Below are positions 53,379-61,370 of a stretch of 64,000 nucleotides of DNA, in pieces. The DNA is taken from the NCBI GenBank assembly GCA_023402075.1, contig JAEXCS010000002.1, positions 1-64,000 on the forward strand, written 5' to 3'. The translations under genes and the position numbers were made by a program. The notes beneath the pieces were generated by a model. The model did no database searches. It saw nothing but the letters and a program-made list of their open reading frames with translations, and had not been told where the DNA came from. How positions within the stretch are numbered: the first letter of the stretch is position 1; each line of letters begins with the position of its first letter. Origin of the DNA: Bacillota bacterium (GTDB taxonomy: Bacteria; Bacillota; Clostridia; Oscillospirales; Oscillospiraceae).

Positions 53379-53391
53379 GTGACGTTGTCAC
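53379..53391. promoter_or_regulatory. palindromic operator for Crp/Fnr-family regulator
   Basis: GTGACGTTGTCAC is a perfect palindrome except for its centre base. It resembles Crp/Fnr half-sites (TGTGA...TCAC). It lies 80 bases upstream of the oxidoreductase and 120 bases upstream of the Crp/Fnr gene. Confidence 0.55.
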
Positions 53392-53423
53392 CATTGACGG
53401 CGGATGTTCACCCGGTTAAAAAA

Positions 53424-53451
53424 TTGACAGGCGAAAAATAACGGGTATAAT
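53424..53451 (+). promoter_or_regulatory. near-consensus promoter of the Crp/Fnr gene
   Basis: TTGACA (53424-53429) and TATAAT (53446-53451) are separated by 16 bases. Confidence 0.75.
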
Positions 53452-53511
53452 CATAGTAATATTGAAACAGGCGGCCTTTGTTAAGGCCGCCGTGACGGGA
53501 GGCGTTGGCGC

Positions 53512-54168
53512 ATGGAGCTGGAGGAATATTTTCCGGTTTGGAAGGATTTGACCGAGACGGAGCGGGCGCTGCTGGCGAGGGCAACGGTGCGGCGCTTTGC
53601 ATCTAAGGGCACGCTTCTGCACGCCGGTGCCGCAGACTGCGTGGGGCTGATGATTGTGCGCTCCGGCCAGCTGCGGGCGTTTATTCTCTCCGACGAGGGG
53701 AAGGAAATCACTATTTACCGCCTGTTTGAGCGGGACATGTGCCTGTTTTCCGCCTCCTGCATCATGAAAAACATTCAGTTTGACATTGCTGTGGAGGCGG
53801 AGAAGGACGCGGAGCTGTGGGTCATTCCCTCGGACGTCTACAAGCGGCTTTCCGACAGCTCTCTTGCCGTTGCGAATTACACCAACGAGTTGATGGCCGC
53901 CCGGTTTTCCGAGGTGATGTGGCTGGTAGAGCAAATCATGTGGAAGAGCTTTGACAAGCGCCTTGCGGAATTTCTTCTGTCGGAAAGCACGCTGGACGGC
54001 GGCGACGTGCTGCGCATCACCCACGACAAAATTGCCGCGCATCTTGGTACAGCCCGGGAGGTCGTCACCCGCATGCTGCGGTATTTCCAGTCAGAGGGTA
54101 TGGTGTCCCTCTCGCGGGGCGCGGTAGAGCTGACGGATCGGGCGCGGCTTCAGGCTCTGGCGGGTTAA
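53512..54168 (+). CDS. Crp/Fnr family transcriptional regulator
   Basis: The 218-residue protein has an N-terminal cyclic-nucleotide-binding-type beta barrel (GTLLHAGAADCVGLMIVRSG, then EITIYRLFERDMCLFSASC) and a C-terminal winged helix (RITHDKIAAHLGTAREVVTR). There is no N-terminal Fe-S cysteine cluster, but Cys in FSASC could sense redox or persulfide. It is divergent from the sulfur-handling fusion gene, so a sulfide/persulfide-responsive control is a plausible role. Confidence 0.88.
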   Translation: MELEEYFPVWKDLTETERALLARATVRRFASKGTLLHAGAADCVGLMIVRSGQLRAFILSDEGKEITIYRLFERDMCLFSASCIMKNIQFDIAVEAEKDAELWVIPSDVYKRLSDSSLAVANYTNELMAARFSEVMWLVEQIMWKSFDKRLAEFLLSESTLDGGDVLRITHDKIAAHLGTAREVVTRMLRYFQSEGMVSLSRGAVELTDRARLQALAG

Positions 54169-54174
54169 ATCATC

Positions 54175-54222
54175 AAAAAAGTCCGTGGCGGGGAGCAAAA
54201 GCACTCCCTGCCACGGACTTTT
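54175..54222. terminator. bidirectional terminator
   Basis: AAAAGTCCGTGGCGGGGAG and CTCCCTGCCACGGACTTTT form an almost perfect 19-bp stem. It separates the Crp/Fnr gene from the convergent TipAS gene. Confidence 0.85.
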
Positions 54223-54230
54223 AACAGCAT

Positions 54231-54521
54231 TTACTCGCCCAGATATTTCATAATCGCCTCGCCCATATAATGGGCGGTGCCGGTTCCATAGCTGTCCAGC
54301 GTCTCTGCAAAACGGTCGTCCGCGCCGTACAGCTGCCCCATATTCTTAAGCTTTTCCCGGTCGCAGCCGCCGTGGTACGCGGCCATGTGGGCCTGCCATT
54401 TCTCCACCAGCACCCGGGCTTCCGGGCAGCCGGGGTCATTTGCCGGAGCCAGATTCGCAAACGCCTGCGCCAGCTGGTCTGTTCCCGCTTGCTCGCCGCT
54501 GGCGCCGATATAGTCTGCCAT
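54231..54521 (-). CDS. TipAS-type ligand-binding domain protein
   Basis: The 96-residue protein with KWQAHMAAYHGGCDREKLKN and YGTGTAHYMGEAIMKYL matches the C-terminal half of TipAS antibiotic-recognition domains, which usually follow a MerR HTH. Here there is no HTH, so it is a stand-alone domain. It is 12 bases downstream of the tryptophan-type ABC ATPase and likely in its transcript. Confidence 0.7.
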   Translation of the reverse strand: MADYIGASGEQAGTDQLAQAFANLAPANDPGCPEARVLVEKWQAHMAAYHGGCDREKLKNMGQLYGADDRFAETLDSYGTGTAHYMGEAIMKYLGE

Positions 54522-54533
54522 CGCGTGTCCTCC

Positions 54534-55307
54534 TCAGCTTCCGCACCCAGCGGAAATTTTGTTAAAAAGTGTCAGCAGCTCCTCCATAGAGGTCTGCTCC
54601 TTCTCCGCTCCCGCCCGGTCCAGCACCGCCTGTCCCCGGTCCATCATCAGCAGCCGGTCGCCGTATTCTACAGCATAGCGCAGGTTGTGCGTCACCATCA
54701 TGGCGGTAAGCCGCTTCTCCCGCACGACTTTGTTTGTGAGAAGCATAATCACCTCGGCGGTTTTGGGGTCCAACGCCGCCGTGTGCTCGTCCAGAATCAA
54801 GAATCGCAGGGGCGTCATGGTGGCCATCAGCAGTGCCACCGCCTGCCGCTGCCCTCCGGAGAGGGACCCCATTTTCACATTCAGCTTATCTTCCAGCCCC
54901 AGGCCCAACCCTTCCAGCTCGGCACGGTACCAGTCCACACGCTTTTTGTTCACGCCCCGGCCAAAGCCGAAGGTCTTCCCCTTGTTGTCCGCAAGAGACA
55001 GGTTTTCCAGCATGGTCAGATTGGGGCACGTCCCCATGGACGGATTCTGATACACCCGGCCCATGGTGGCATAGCGCTGAAAGTCTTTCTTTCTGAGAAT
55101 ACTTTCGCCCCCCACCAGCACGTCTCCGCTCTCCACAGCGATGGACCCGCAGATAATGTTCAGCAAAGACGTTTTTCCGGAGCCGTTGCTGCCCACGATG
55201 GACACAAACTGCCCCTCCTCCACGGAGAGGGAGAATTTGTCGAACAGGCATTGCTCCATCACAGAGCCGGGGTTGTAGATTTTCGTAACTTCCCGCACCT
55301 CAAGCAT
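54534..55307 (-). CDS. trpZ: ABC transporter ATP-binding protein (TrpXYZ-type importer)
   Basis: The 257-residue protein has Walker A GSNGSGKTS, signature SLSGGQRQA, Walker B FLILDEHTAALDP and a switch His in VTHNL. It is in the family of ATPases that pair with PF04392-type binding proteins. It overlaps the permease gene by 8 bases. The T-box upstream of the operon points to tryptophan transport. Confidence 0.85.
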   Translation of the reverse strand: MLEVREVTKIYNPGSVMEQCLFDKFSLSVEEGQFVSIVGSNGSGKTSLLNIICGSIAVESGDVLVGGESILRKKDFQRYATMGRVYQNPSMGTCPNLTMLENLSLADNKGKTFGFGRGVNKKRVDWYRAELEGLGLGLEDKLNVKMGSLSGGQRQAVALLMATMTPLRFLILDEHTAALDPKTAEVIMLLTNKVVREKRLTAMMVTHNLRYAVEYGDRLLMMDRGQAVLDRAGAEKEQTSMEELLTLFNKISAGCGS

Positions 55308-56184
55308 GGATAATCTCCTCTCCCTTCCGGCCCGAAGCCACCAGCACCAGCAAAAACAGCACGGCGGTAATCAGCTTCATCATATTGGGGGGCAGACCAA
55401 GACTCAGCGCCATGGCAATGCACAGCTTATAGAGAACGCTGCCCACAATGACGGCAGTGGTTCCCTTTACAAAGCTGAGACGGCGAAACAGCGCCACGCC
55501 GATAATCACCGAGGCAAGGCCAAATACCACCTGCCCGGTGCCCATGGTGGCGGAAAAGCTGCGGGTTTCGTGGCACACCAGCGCACCGCCCAGCGCAACC
55601 AAAGCGTTTGACAGCACCAGCCCCTGAAGCTTCACATTGCCCTTGTCCTTGGCAAGAGAGGTGACGAGGGCCGCGTTGTCCCCCACCGCCCGGAGAAGCA
55701 AGCCTGCTTTGGTGGCAAAAAAACCGTCCATCAGCAGCTTCACGGCAAGAACGACCACAAGCGCCACAATCAGCTTACGGTACGTCAGGCTCAGTCCCCC
55801 CAGCAGCGCCATGGTGGGTCCTGCGGTAAAAATGGTATCCACGCTGCGCTCCACCGTCAGGTTAGAGCCTGCAATCTGCAAATTGATGGAAAACAGGGCC
55901 GTCATGGTGATGATGCCCGCCAAAAGGTCGCGGACATGGAGCTTCACATGAATGAAGCCGGTAAACAGCCCCGCCAGCGCCCCCACCGCAAGCGCCGCCA
56001 GCAGCGTCAGGTACGGGTCAAAGCCTCGGGTCAGCAGCACGGCGGTGACTGCCGCCCCCAAAGGAAAGCTTCCGTCCACGCTCAGATCTGGGAAGTCCAG
56101 AATGGAATAGGTGATGTACACGCCGAATGAAATCAGCGCGTAAATCAGCCCTTGTATCAGGGTGCCCACAATCAGATCTGTCAT
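55300..56184 (-). CDS. trpY: ABC transporter permease (TrpXYZ-type importer)
   Basis: The 294-residue protein has about eight hydrophobic helices, beginning MTDLIVGTLIQGLIYALISF, in the BPD-transporter-2 (LivH/M-like) fold. The start at 56184 has GGAGGGG six bases upstream. It forms the membrane channel of the importer with the overlapping ATPase and the binding protein encoded upstream. Confidence 0.85.
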   Translation of the reverse strand: MTDLIVGTLIQGLIYALISFGVYITYSILDFPDLSVDGSFPLGAAVTAVLLTRGFDPYLTLLAALAVGALAGLFTGFIHVKLHVRDLLAGIITMTALFSINLQIAGSNLTVERSVDTIFTAGPTMALLGGLSLTYRKLIVALVVVLAVKLLMDGFFATKAGLLLRAVGDNAALVTSLAKDKGNVKLQGLVLSNALVALGGALVCHETRSFSATMGTGQVVFGLASVIIGVALFRRLSFVKGTTAVIVGSVLYKLCIAMALSLGLPPNMMKLITAVLFLLVLVASGRKGEEIIHA

Positions 56185-56292
56185 GCACGGCCCCTCCTTT
56201 TCAAGCATTTTTATGTTGGGGATAAAACGCGCCGCGCGGTACTCCGCCGCTCTCGCGGCGAAGTACCGGCGCAGGGCTTTGCAAATTTAAAA

Positions 56293-57297
56293 TCAGGCGG
56301 CCGCGCCAGCCTCTACCGCGCTTTCGGCAATGTCCGCGGGAAGGGTAATGCCCATGCCGTCCAGCACATCGGAATTGACATAGTTGCTGTAAGATGCAAT
56401 GGTTTCAAAGGGGATGTCGGCACAGGTGGCCTCGCCCCGGATCACCTTGGCGGCCATCGCGCCGGTCTGGCGGCCCAGCTGCACATAGTCGATTCCGGCG
56501 GAAGCAACACAGCCCAGCTTCACCTGCTCAATTTCAGAGCCGTACACAGGCACGCCCGCCTCGTTGGTCTTGTCAAGAACAGCAGACAGCACACCCACCA
56601 CGTTGTTGTCGGTGAGGTTGGAGAAGCAGTCCACCTTGCGGGAGAGCAACGTGTCTGCGGCCTGCGTTACCTCCGCCTGCGCGGTGACGCCCACGGCGTC
56701 AATGGTGAAGCCGTAGTCCCCGGCCTTGGCCTCATACTCGGCGACAGCAGACACGGAGTTTGGCTCGCTGGTGGTGTACAGAATGCCGATGGTCTTGGCA
56801 TCGGGCTGCAAGGCCCGAATCAGCTGAAGCTGTGCGTCCACCGGCAGTGCGTCGGAAGTGCCGGTGACGTTGCCGGAGGCAAGGCCGGCGGCGGCAGGGT
56901 CGGTGACGGCCACGAATACCACGGGAATATCCTTCTCCTCGGCGGCGGCGTAACAGGCCATGGCGGAGGGCGTGGCCACGCCCACCATCATATCCACGTT
57001 GTCGGCGGAAAACTTTCCGGCAATCTGTGTATTCACGTTGTCGTCAAACCCGCCGTTCTGATAGTCCACGGTGTAGTCCACGTTTTCCACAAGACCAGCC
57101 TCGGTCAGGCCCTGAAGAAAGCCCTCCCGGCAGTTGTCCAGTGAGGCGTGCTGCCCGTATTGCAGCAGGCCGATTTTAAAAGGCTCCTTGGCGGGGGCGG
57201 AGGAGCCGGCTGCGGAGGAAGAAGCGCCGTTGTTGCCGCAAGCGGCAAGGCTCAGCGTCATAGCGGCAGCAAGGGCAAATGTCAAAAACTTTTTCAT
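56293..57297 (-). CDS. trpX: ABC transporter substrate-binding lipoprotein (TrpX-like)
   Basis: The 334-residue protein has a lipoprotein signal (MKKFLTFALAAAMTLSLAAC) and a Ser/Ala linker. It is a PF04392-type periplasmic-binding fold with repeats such as KIGLLQYGQHASLDNCREGF and DAKTIGILYTTSEPNSV. It is anchored outside the membrane and delivers substrate to the permease. A Trp-specific T-box lies upstream. ATG 57297 is preferred for its GGAG site. Confidence 0.88.
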   Translation of the reverse strand: MKKFLTFALAAAMTLSLAACGNNGASSSAAGSSAPAKEPFKIGLLQYGQHASLDNCREGFLQGLTEAGLVENVDYTVDYQNGGFDDNVNTQIAGKFSADNVDMMVGVATPSAMACYAAAEEKDIPVVFVAVTDPAAAGLASGNVTGTSDALPVDAQLQLIRALQPDAKTIGILYTTSEPNSVSAVAEYEAKAGDYGFTIDAVGVTAQAEVTQAADTLLSRKVDCFSNLTDNNVVGVLSAVLDKTNEAGVPVYGSEIEQVKLGCVASAGIDYVQLGRQTGAMAAKVIRGEATCADIPFETIASYSNYVNSDVLDGMGITLPADIAESAVEAGAAA

Positions 57298-57424
57298 CGT
57301 TTCATTCTCCAATCTGTTTTATAAAAATTCAAGGCTTGTGCAAAGGGTTCTTGGGGACGGCTTTCAAGCTGCGCCATCGGCGCCATCGTTTTTCACGCAT
57401 ACGGTTCCCTCCCTCGAAATATAA

Positions 57425-57690
57425 CAAAAAAGCCCTGCCCCAATCTTTATTGGGACAAGACTTTCATCCTGCGGTACCACCCAAGTTGACGCAAAGCGCC
57501 CGCTCGTTTCACGTACTCTCATACGCGCCGTGTGGATAACGGGTACGGTTCCCGTCGGTCGCTACTCGCTCTCGTTTTCGCTCCGCCCTCGGCAGTCCAT
57601 TCAGCTGGGGTTCCCTGCCGCGATCTCACCATCCGCGACTCTCTTAAAAGGCTGGCCCTCTGGCTTACTTCTCTGCCTCACAGGTTTATG
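57425..57690 (-). ncRNA. T-box riboswitch (probable Trp specifier) with terminator
   Basis: On the minus strand a stem I with GCGGATGGTGAGA-type motifs is followed by CTGAATGGACTGCC, in which TGG is the likely specifier codon (tryptophan). The T-box sequence AACTTGGGTGGTACCGC comes next, then a terminator, CCCAATAAAGATTGGGGC with TTTTTT. It lies directly before the TrpX-like gene and should allow expression when uncharged tRNA-Trp accumulates. Confidence 0.88.
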
Positions 57691-57849
57691 ATTGATTGTT
57701 TTGCATTATATGCGGGTCTTCGGCGTTTGTCAATCGTCATTTTTTACAAAGCATGGGGAGTGGCAAATTCGCACCCTGTAAAAAGAGACTTTTCTTTCTT
57801 TACTTTTTCCCGGGCAGAGCAAAACTGCCCCGCCCGGAAAGCAATTGCA

Positions 57850-58644
57850 TCAGGAGAGTAGAACCTGATCCGACTCCTCCTGCACCCCGGCAACCTCCGC
57901 AAATTTTTGCAGCAGGTCCGCCTTGGTGAGCTTTTTCTTTTCCTCGCCGGAGATATCCAGAATAATGCGGCCCGCGTTCATCATGATGAGCCGGTTTCCA
58001 TGGCTGATGGCATCCTTCATGTTGTGGGTAATCATCAGGGCTGTCAGTCCGTTTTCCTGCACAATGCGGTCAGACAGCTCCAGCACCTTTGCCGCCGTGG
58101 CGGGGTCCAGCGCCGCCGTGTGTTCGTCCAGCAGCAGCAGCTTCGGCTTTTGCAGCGCGGCCATCAGCAGCGTCAATGCCTGGCGCTGCCCGCCGGACAG
58201 AAGACTCACCTTCACGGTCATCCGGTCCTCCAGACCAAGGCCCAGAATTTCCAGCCGCTCCCGATAAAACGCCCGCTCCTTTTTCGTCACGCCCCATTTA
58301 AGGCCCCGCTTCTGCCCCCGGCGATAGGCAAGCGCCAAATTTTCCTCAATTTGCATATTGGGGGCGGTTCCCATCATGGGGTCTTGAAACACCCGTCCGA
58401 TGAAGGGCGCGCGGCGGAATTCCGGCAGGCCGGTGACATCTGTCCCGTCGATAAGGATGCTGCCCCCGTCCACAGGCCAGACCCCCGCCACCGCGTTGAG
58501 CATGGTGGACTTTCCCGCTCCGTTGCCGCCGATCACCGTGACAAAATCCCCCTCGCCAAGGTGGAGGTCAAGGCCTTGAAGGGCCTTTTTTTCGTTAATG
58601 GTGCCGGGATTAAAGGTCTTGGAGATATGATTGATGTCAAGCAT
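57850..58644 (-). CDS. ABC transporter ATP-binding protein (second TrpXYZ-like operon)
   Basis: The 264-residue protein is paralogous to the ATPase at 54534-55307: Walker A GGNGAGKST, signature SLLSGGQRQA, Walker B LLLLDEHTAALDP, switch His in ITHNMKD. It overlaps the permease gene by 8 bases. Substrate specificity may differ from the first operon. Confidence 0.88.
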   Translation of the reverse strand: MLDINHISKTFNPGTINEKKALQGLDLHLGEGDFVTVIGGNGAGKSTMLNAVAGVWPVDGGSILIDGTDVTGLPEFRRAPFIGRVFQDPMMGTAPNMQIEENLALAYRRGQKRGLKWGVTKKERAFYRERLEILGLGLEDRMTVKVSLLSGGQRQALTLLMAALQKPKLLLLDEHTAALDPATAAKVLELSDRIVQENGLTALMITHNMKDAISHGNRLIMMNAGRIILDISGEEKKKLTKADLLQKFAEVAGVQEESDQVLLS

Positions 58645-59611
58645 GTTTGCTTTCCTCCTTCTCCGCGGCTCTTCCCCGGCGGCCCGCCAGCTTGAAAGAG
58701 CTTTTGGCCTGCGCCTGCAAATAAGGCACCGCCAAAAACACCGCCACGATGATCGCCGTGAAAAGCTTCAAATCGTTGGAATTCAGCTTCAGCCACAAAA
58801 TTAGAGTCATCACCGCGTAGTACAGCACGCCCCCCGCGATAATAAAGCCCAGCCGCACGCCGAAACTCGCTCCCTTGCGGAAAATGGCGGCGCAAACCAC
58901 CTCGCCGATAATCACGGCGGCAAGGCCGATCACAATGGCGCCCCGGCCCATATTTACGTCTGCAAAGCCCTGATACTGGGTCATCAGACCCCCGGCCAGA
59001 GCCACCAGTCCATTGGACAGGCCAAGGCCCAGAACCTTCATGGAATCAATGTTGATGCCAAGGGCGCGGCTCATGGCGGGGTTGGAGCCGGTGGCGCGGA
59101 CGGCGCTGCCCTGCTCCGTGCCAAAATACCAGTACAGCACCGCCACAAGCACCGCCGCAATGGCCAGCCCCGTCAAAATCGCGGGCGGCACATGGCGGGA
59201 GGTAATAAAAACGGGGAACTTATCGGGATTTACGGACTTGTTAGCCGCCATCCCCATAATGTGCAGGTTAATAGAGTACAATGCAAACTGGGTCAGGATT
59301 CCCGCCAGAATGGCCGGAATACCAAACCGTGTGTGAAGCAGTCCGGTGCAAAGCCCCGCCAGCATCCCGGCGAGAATCGCAGCCAGCACCGCCGCCCAGG
59401 CGGGCCAGCCCCCCAGAATCAGCATGGCAGTCACCGCGCCTCCGGTGGTGAAAGAACCGTCCACCGTCAAATCGGCGATGTCCAGCAAACGAAAGGTAAT
59501 GTAAACGCCCAGCGCCATCACGCCCCAGACAATTCCCTGCGCCACGCCGCCGGGCAGGCTTTTCAACAAATTGACCGGGTCCAGCGAGGCAAAATATGCC
59601 GCGAGTTCCAT
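58637..59611 (-). CDS. ABC transporter permease (second TrpXYZ-like operon)
   Basis: The 324-residue protein has about eight hydrophobic helices in the same LivH/M-like fold as the permease at 55300-56184, with the conserved QGIVWGVMALGVYITFRLLD near the N-terminus. GAGGAG precedes the ATG. It ends in a charged tail overlapping the ATPase start. Confidence 0.88.
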   Translation of the reverse strand: MELAAYFASLDPVNLLKSLPGGVAQGIVWGVMALGVYITFRLLDIADLTVDGSFTTGGAVTAMLILGGWPAWAAVLAAILAGMLAGLCTGLLHTRFGIPAILAGILTQFALYSINLHIMGMAANKSVNPDKFPVFITSRHVPPAILTGLAIAAVLVAVLYWYFGTEQGSAVRATGSNPAMSRALGINIDSMKVLGLGLSNGLVALAGGLMTQYQGFADVNMGRGAIVIGLAAVIIGEVVCAAIFRKGASFGVRLGFIIAGGVLYYAVMTLILWLKLNSNDLKLFTAIIVAVFLAVPYLQAQAKSSFKLAGRRGRAAEKEESKHA

Positions 59612-59749
59612 GGTTTTCTCCTCTTTTCAGTTATTTTCCTCGGCAGCAGGGGAATGGGGCGTCGACACCCCATTCCTCCGCTGTCGATTCCCCGCCCGGG
59701 GACAAAGGCCCTTGCCCCGGGCGGAAAAATCGGCAGATGCAGGACTTTT

Positions 59750-60754
59750 TTAGCCCTCGATGGCAGTATATCCGTCGGGGATGGTAATACCCAGCGCCGC
59801 CGCCCGGTCCGCGTCATACTTCTTCACGGGGCTGGGATAATACTCGACGGGCATGGCGGAAATATCGCTCTCGCCGGTAAGAATCTTCACGGCCATCTCA
59901 CCGGTGGTGCGGCCCAGTTCGTAGTAGTCGATGGAGAGGGTGGCAATCCCGCAGCCCTTGCAGATGCCTTCCTCGCCGGCAATGATGGGCACGCCCGCAG
60001 GCTGAGCCACGTTGTTGATGGCCTCGGTGCAGCTTGCGGCAGTGTTGTCCGTGGGGATGTACAGCACGTCACTTTCGTTGCAGGCAGTGGTGGTAACGGC
60101 GGCCACGTCGTTGGAGTCCGCAAAGGTATAGGTGTTCACGGTGAGGCCTGCTTTCTCAAGCTCTGCCTTCACCACCTCAGCCTGATAGACGGAGTTCGGC
60201 TCGCCGGAGCAGTACAGAATACCGACGGTTTTGGCATCCGGCACCAGCTCGGTGACCATGGCGGCCTGCTGGTCCAGCGGGGGCAGGTCGGAGGTGCCGG
60301 AGATGTTGCCGCCTACGGTTCCGTTAAAATTATCAATGCTCAGGGCCACGCCGTACTCGGTAACAGAGGTCCCCAAAATGGGAATTTCGCTGGTGGCAGA
60401 AGCCGCCGCCTGAAGGGCAGGCGTTGCGTTTGCCATAATCAGGTCTACGTTGGAGGAAACCATCTGGGTGGCCATGGTGGAGCAGGTGGCAGAGTCGTTG
60501 GCGGCGTTCTGCACGTCAATCGTTACCTGATCGCCCAGCTTCTCCTTCAAAACGTCCTGAAACCCCTGGGTGGCGGCATCCAGCGCGGGGTGCTGCACCA
60601 ACTGAATCACGCCCACCTGATAGACCTTTTCCCCGCCCGACGCGGCGGCCGATCCGGATGCAGACCCGGACGCGGCAGGAGCGGTCTGCCCGCAGGCGGC
60701 CAAACCCAGCGCCATAGCGCAGGCCAGTGCAAGGGAAAGCAGCTTCTTTTTCAT
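59750..60754 (-). CDS. ABC substrate-binding lipoprotein (second TrpX-like)
   Basis: The 334-residue protein has a lipoprotein signal (KKKLLSLALACAMALGLAAC) and the PF04392-type fold with QVGVIQLVQHPALDAATQGF and DAKTVGILYCSGEPNSV, paralogous to the protein at 56293-57297. It is preceded by a leader ORF and terminator, so expression is probably attenuated. The substrate is likely an aromatic amino acid or related compound. Confidence 0.88.
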   Translation of the reverse strand: MKKKLLSLALACAMALGLAACGQTAPAASGSASGSAAASGGEKVYQVGVIQLVQHPALDAATQGFQDVLKEKLGDQVTIDVQNAANDSATCSTMATQMVSSNVDLIMANATPALQAAASATSEIPILGTSVTEYGVALSIDNFNGTVGGNISGTSDLPPLDQQAAMVTELVPDAKTVGILYCSGEPNSVYQAEVVKAELEKAGLTVNTYTFADSNDVAAVTTTACNESDVLYIPTDNTAASCTEAINNVAQPAGVPIIAGEEGICKGCGIATLSIDYYELGRTTGEMAVKILTGESDISAMPVEYYPSPVKKYDADRAAALGITIPDGYTAIEG

Positions 60755-60817
60755 ACGAAATACTTCCTTTCATCTCAAAACAAATCGGTTTGAAGTCTGA
60801 ATCAGACCCCAAAGCTA

Positions 60818-60851
60818 TAAAAAACGACCCCGTCCAAAGGACGGAGCCGCC
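60818..60851 (-). terminator. attenuator terminator of the second ABC operon
   Basis: On the minus strand GGCTCCGTCC-TTT-GGACGGGGTC forms a stem followed by GTTTTTT. It lies between the leader peptide ORF and the binding-protein gene. Confidence 0.8.
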
Positions 60852-60879
60852 TTCCATACAAAAAGCAAAACTCGGTCTT

Positions 60880-60978
60880 TCAGGCGTTCTCCCACTTTAA
60901 AGCAGTGCAATAACGGCCCGCAAAGCGAACCTTGGTAAAGTAGCGGAAAGAAACGCAGTCAATCAAATTTTTGTTCAT
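60880..60978 (-). CDS. leader peptide rich in aromatic residues (attenuation)
   Basis: A 32-residue frame with MNKNLIDCVSFRYFTKVRFA and GRYCTALKWENA contains three Phe, two Tyr and one Trp. AAGGAG is ten bases before the ATG at 60978. Its stop is about 29 bases before the terminator hairpin, the geometry of a ribosome-mediated attenuator. It precedes the second TrpX-like gene. It could also be an unrelated small protein, but position argues for a leader. Confidence 0.65.
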   Translation of the reverse strand: MNKNLIDCVSFRYFTKVRFAGRYCTALKWENA

Positions 60979-61142
60979 GGGGCAGCGCTCCTTTCTTTCA
61001 TCCGTCAATTCAGACTCAAATTTCTTTTACAGTATATAGCTTTAAATAGCTAAATTCAATTGTCATTTTATATAAAATCGACTGAATAATTTTTTCTTAT
61101 TTTCACAAATTTAAAAAAACGTGCAGAAATCCGCACTGTTCG

Positions 61143-61171
61143 TTGACAATCGTGCCGGAATGCGATATAAA
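61143..61171 (+). promoter_or_regulatory. promoter of the pyrG transcript
   Basis: TTGACA (61143-61148) and TATAAA (61166-61171) are separated by 17 bases. About 200 bases of leader follow before pyrG. Confidence 0.75.
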
Positions 61172-61213
61172 TATAAAGTGTTTTTTATAGCGTGCCCCGG
61201 AGGGAAAACGCGT

Positions 61214-61228
61214 ATGAAGCCACCCTGA
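61214..61228 (+). CDS. possible four-codon leader ORF before pyrG
   Basis: ATGAAGCCACCCTGA encodes Met-Lys-Pro-Pro and has GGAGGG nine bases upstream. It precedes the leader terminator. A regulatory role is possible; it may also be chance. Confidence 0.3.
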   Translation: MKPP

Positions 61229-61244
61229 AAATCAAAGACCGAAG

Positions 61245-61318
61245 ACCGTGGATTGCGCTGAAGCCCTTGTAAACCGGGGCCCCTTCACCGCAAGCTATCC
61301 ACGGTATTTTTATTTTTT
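61245..61318 (+). terminator. leader terminator (attenuator) upstream of pyrG
   Basis: ACCGTGGATTGCG (61245-61257) pairs with CGCAAGCTATCCACGGT (61289-61305) with a small bulge. ATTTTTATTTTTT follows. It sits between the promoter and pyrG, so read-through must be controlled. Confidence 0.75.
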
Positions 61319-61370
61319 GGGGCAAAAAGACGATAAAACGGAACAATCGGAAAGGAACAGGTGAACAGCT

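Noticed and set aside
56152..57144. Plus-strand open frame opposite the TrpX-like gene
   Set aside because: It has Gly/His/Val-rich antisense composition, no ribosome-binding site, and lies over a clear lipoprotein gene.
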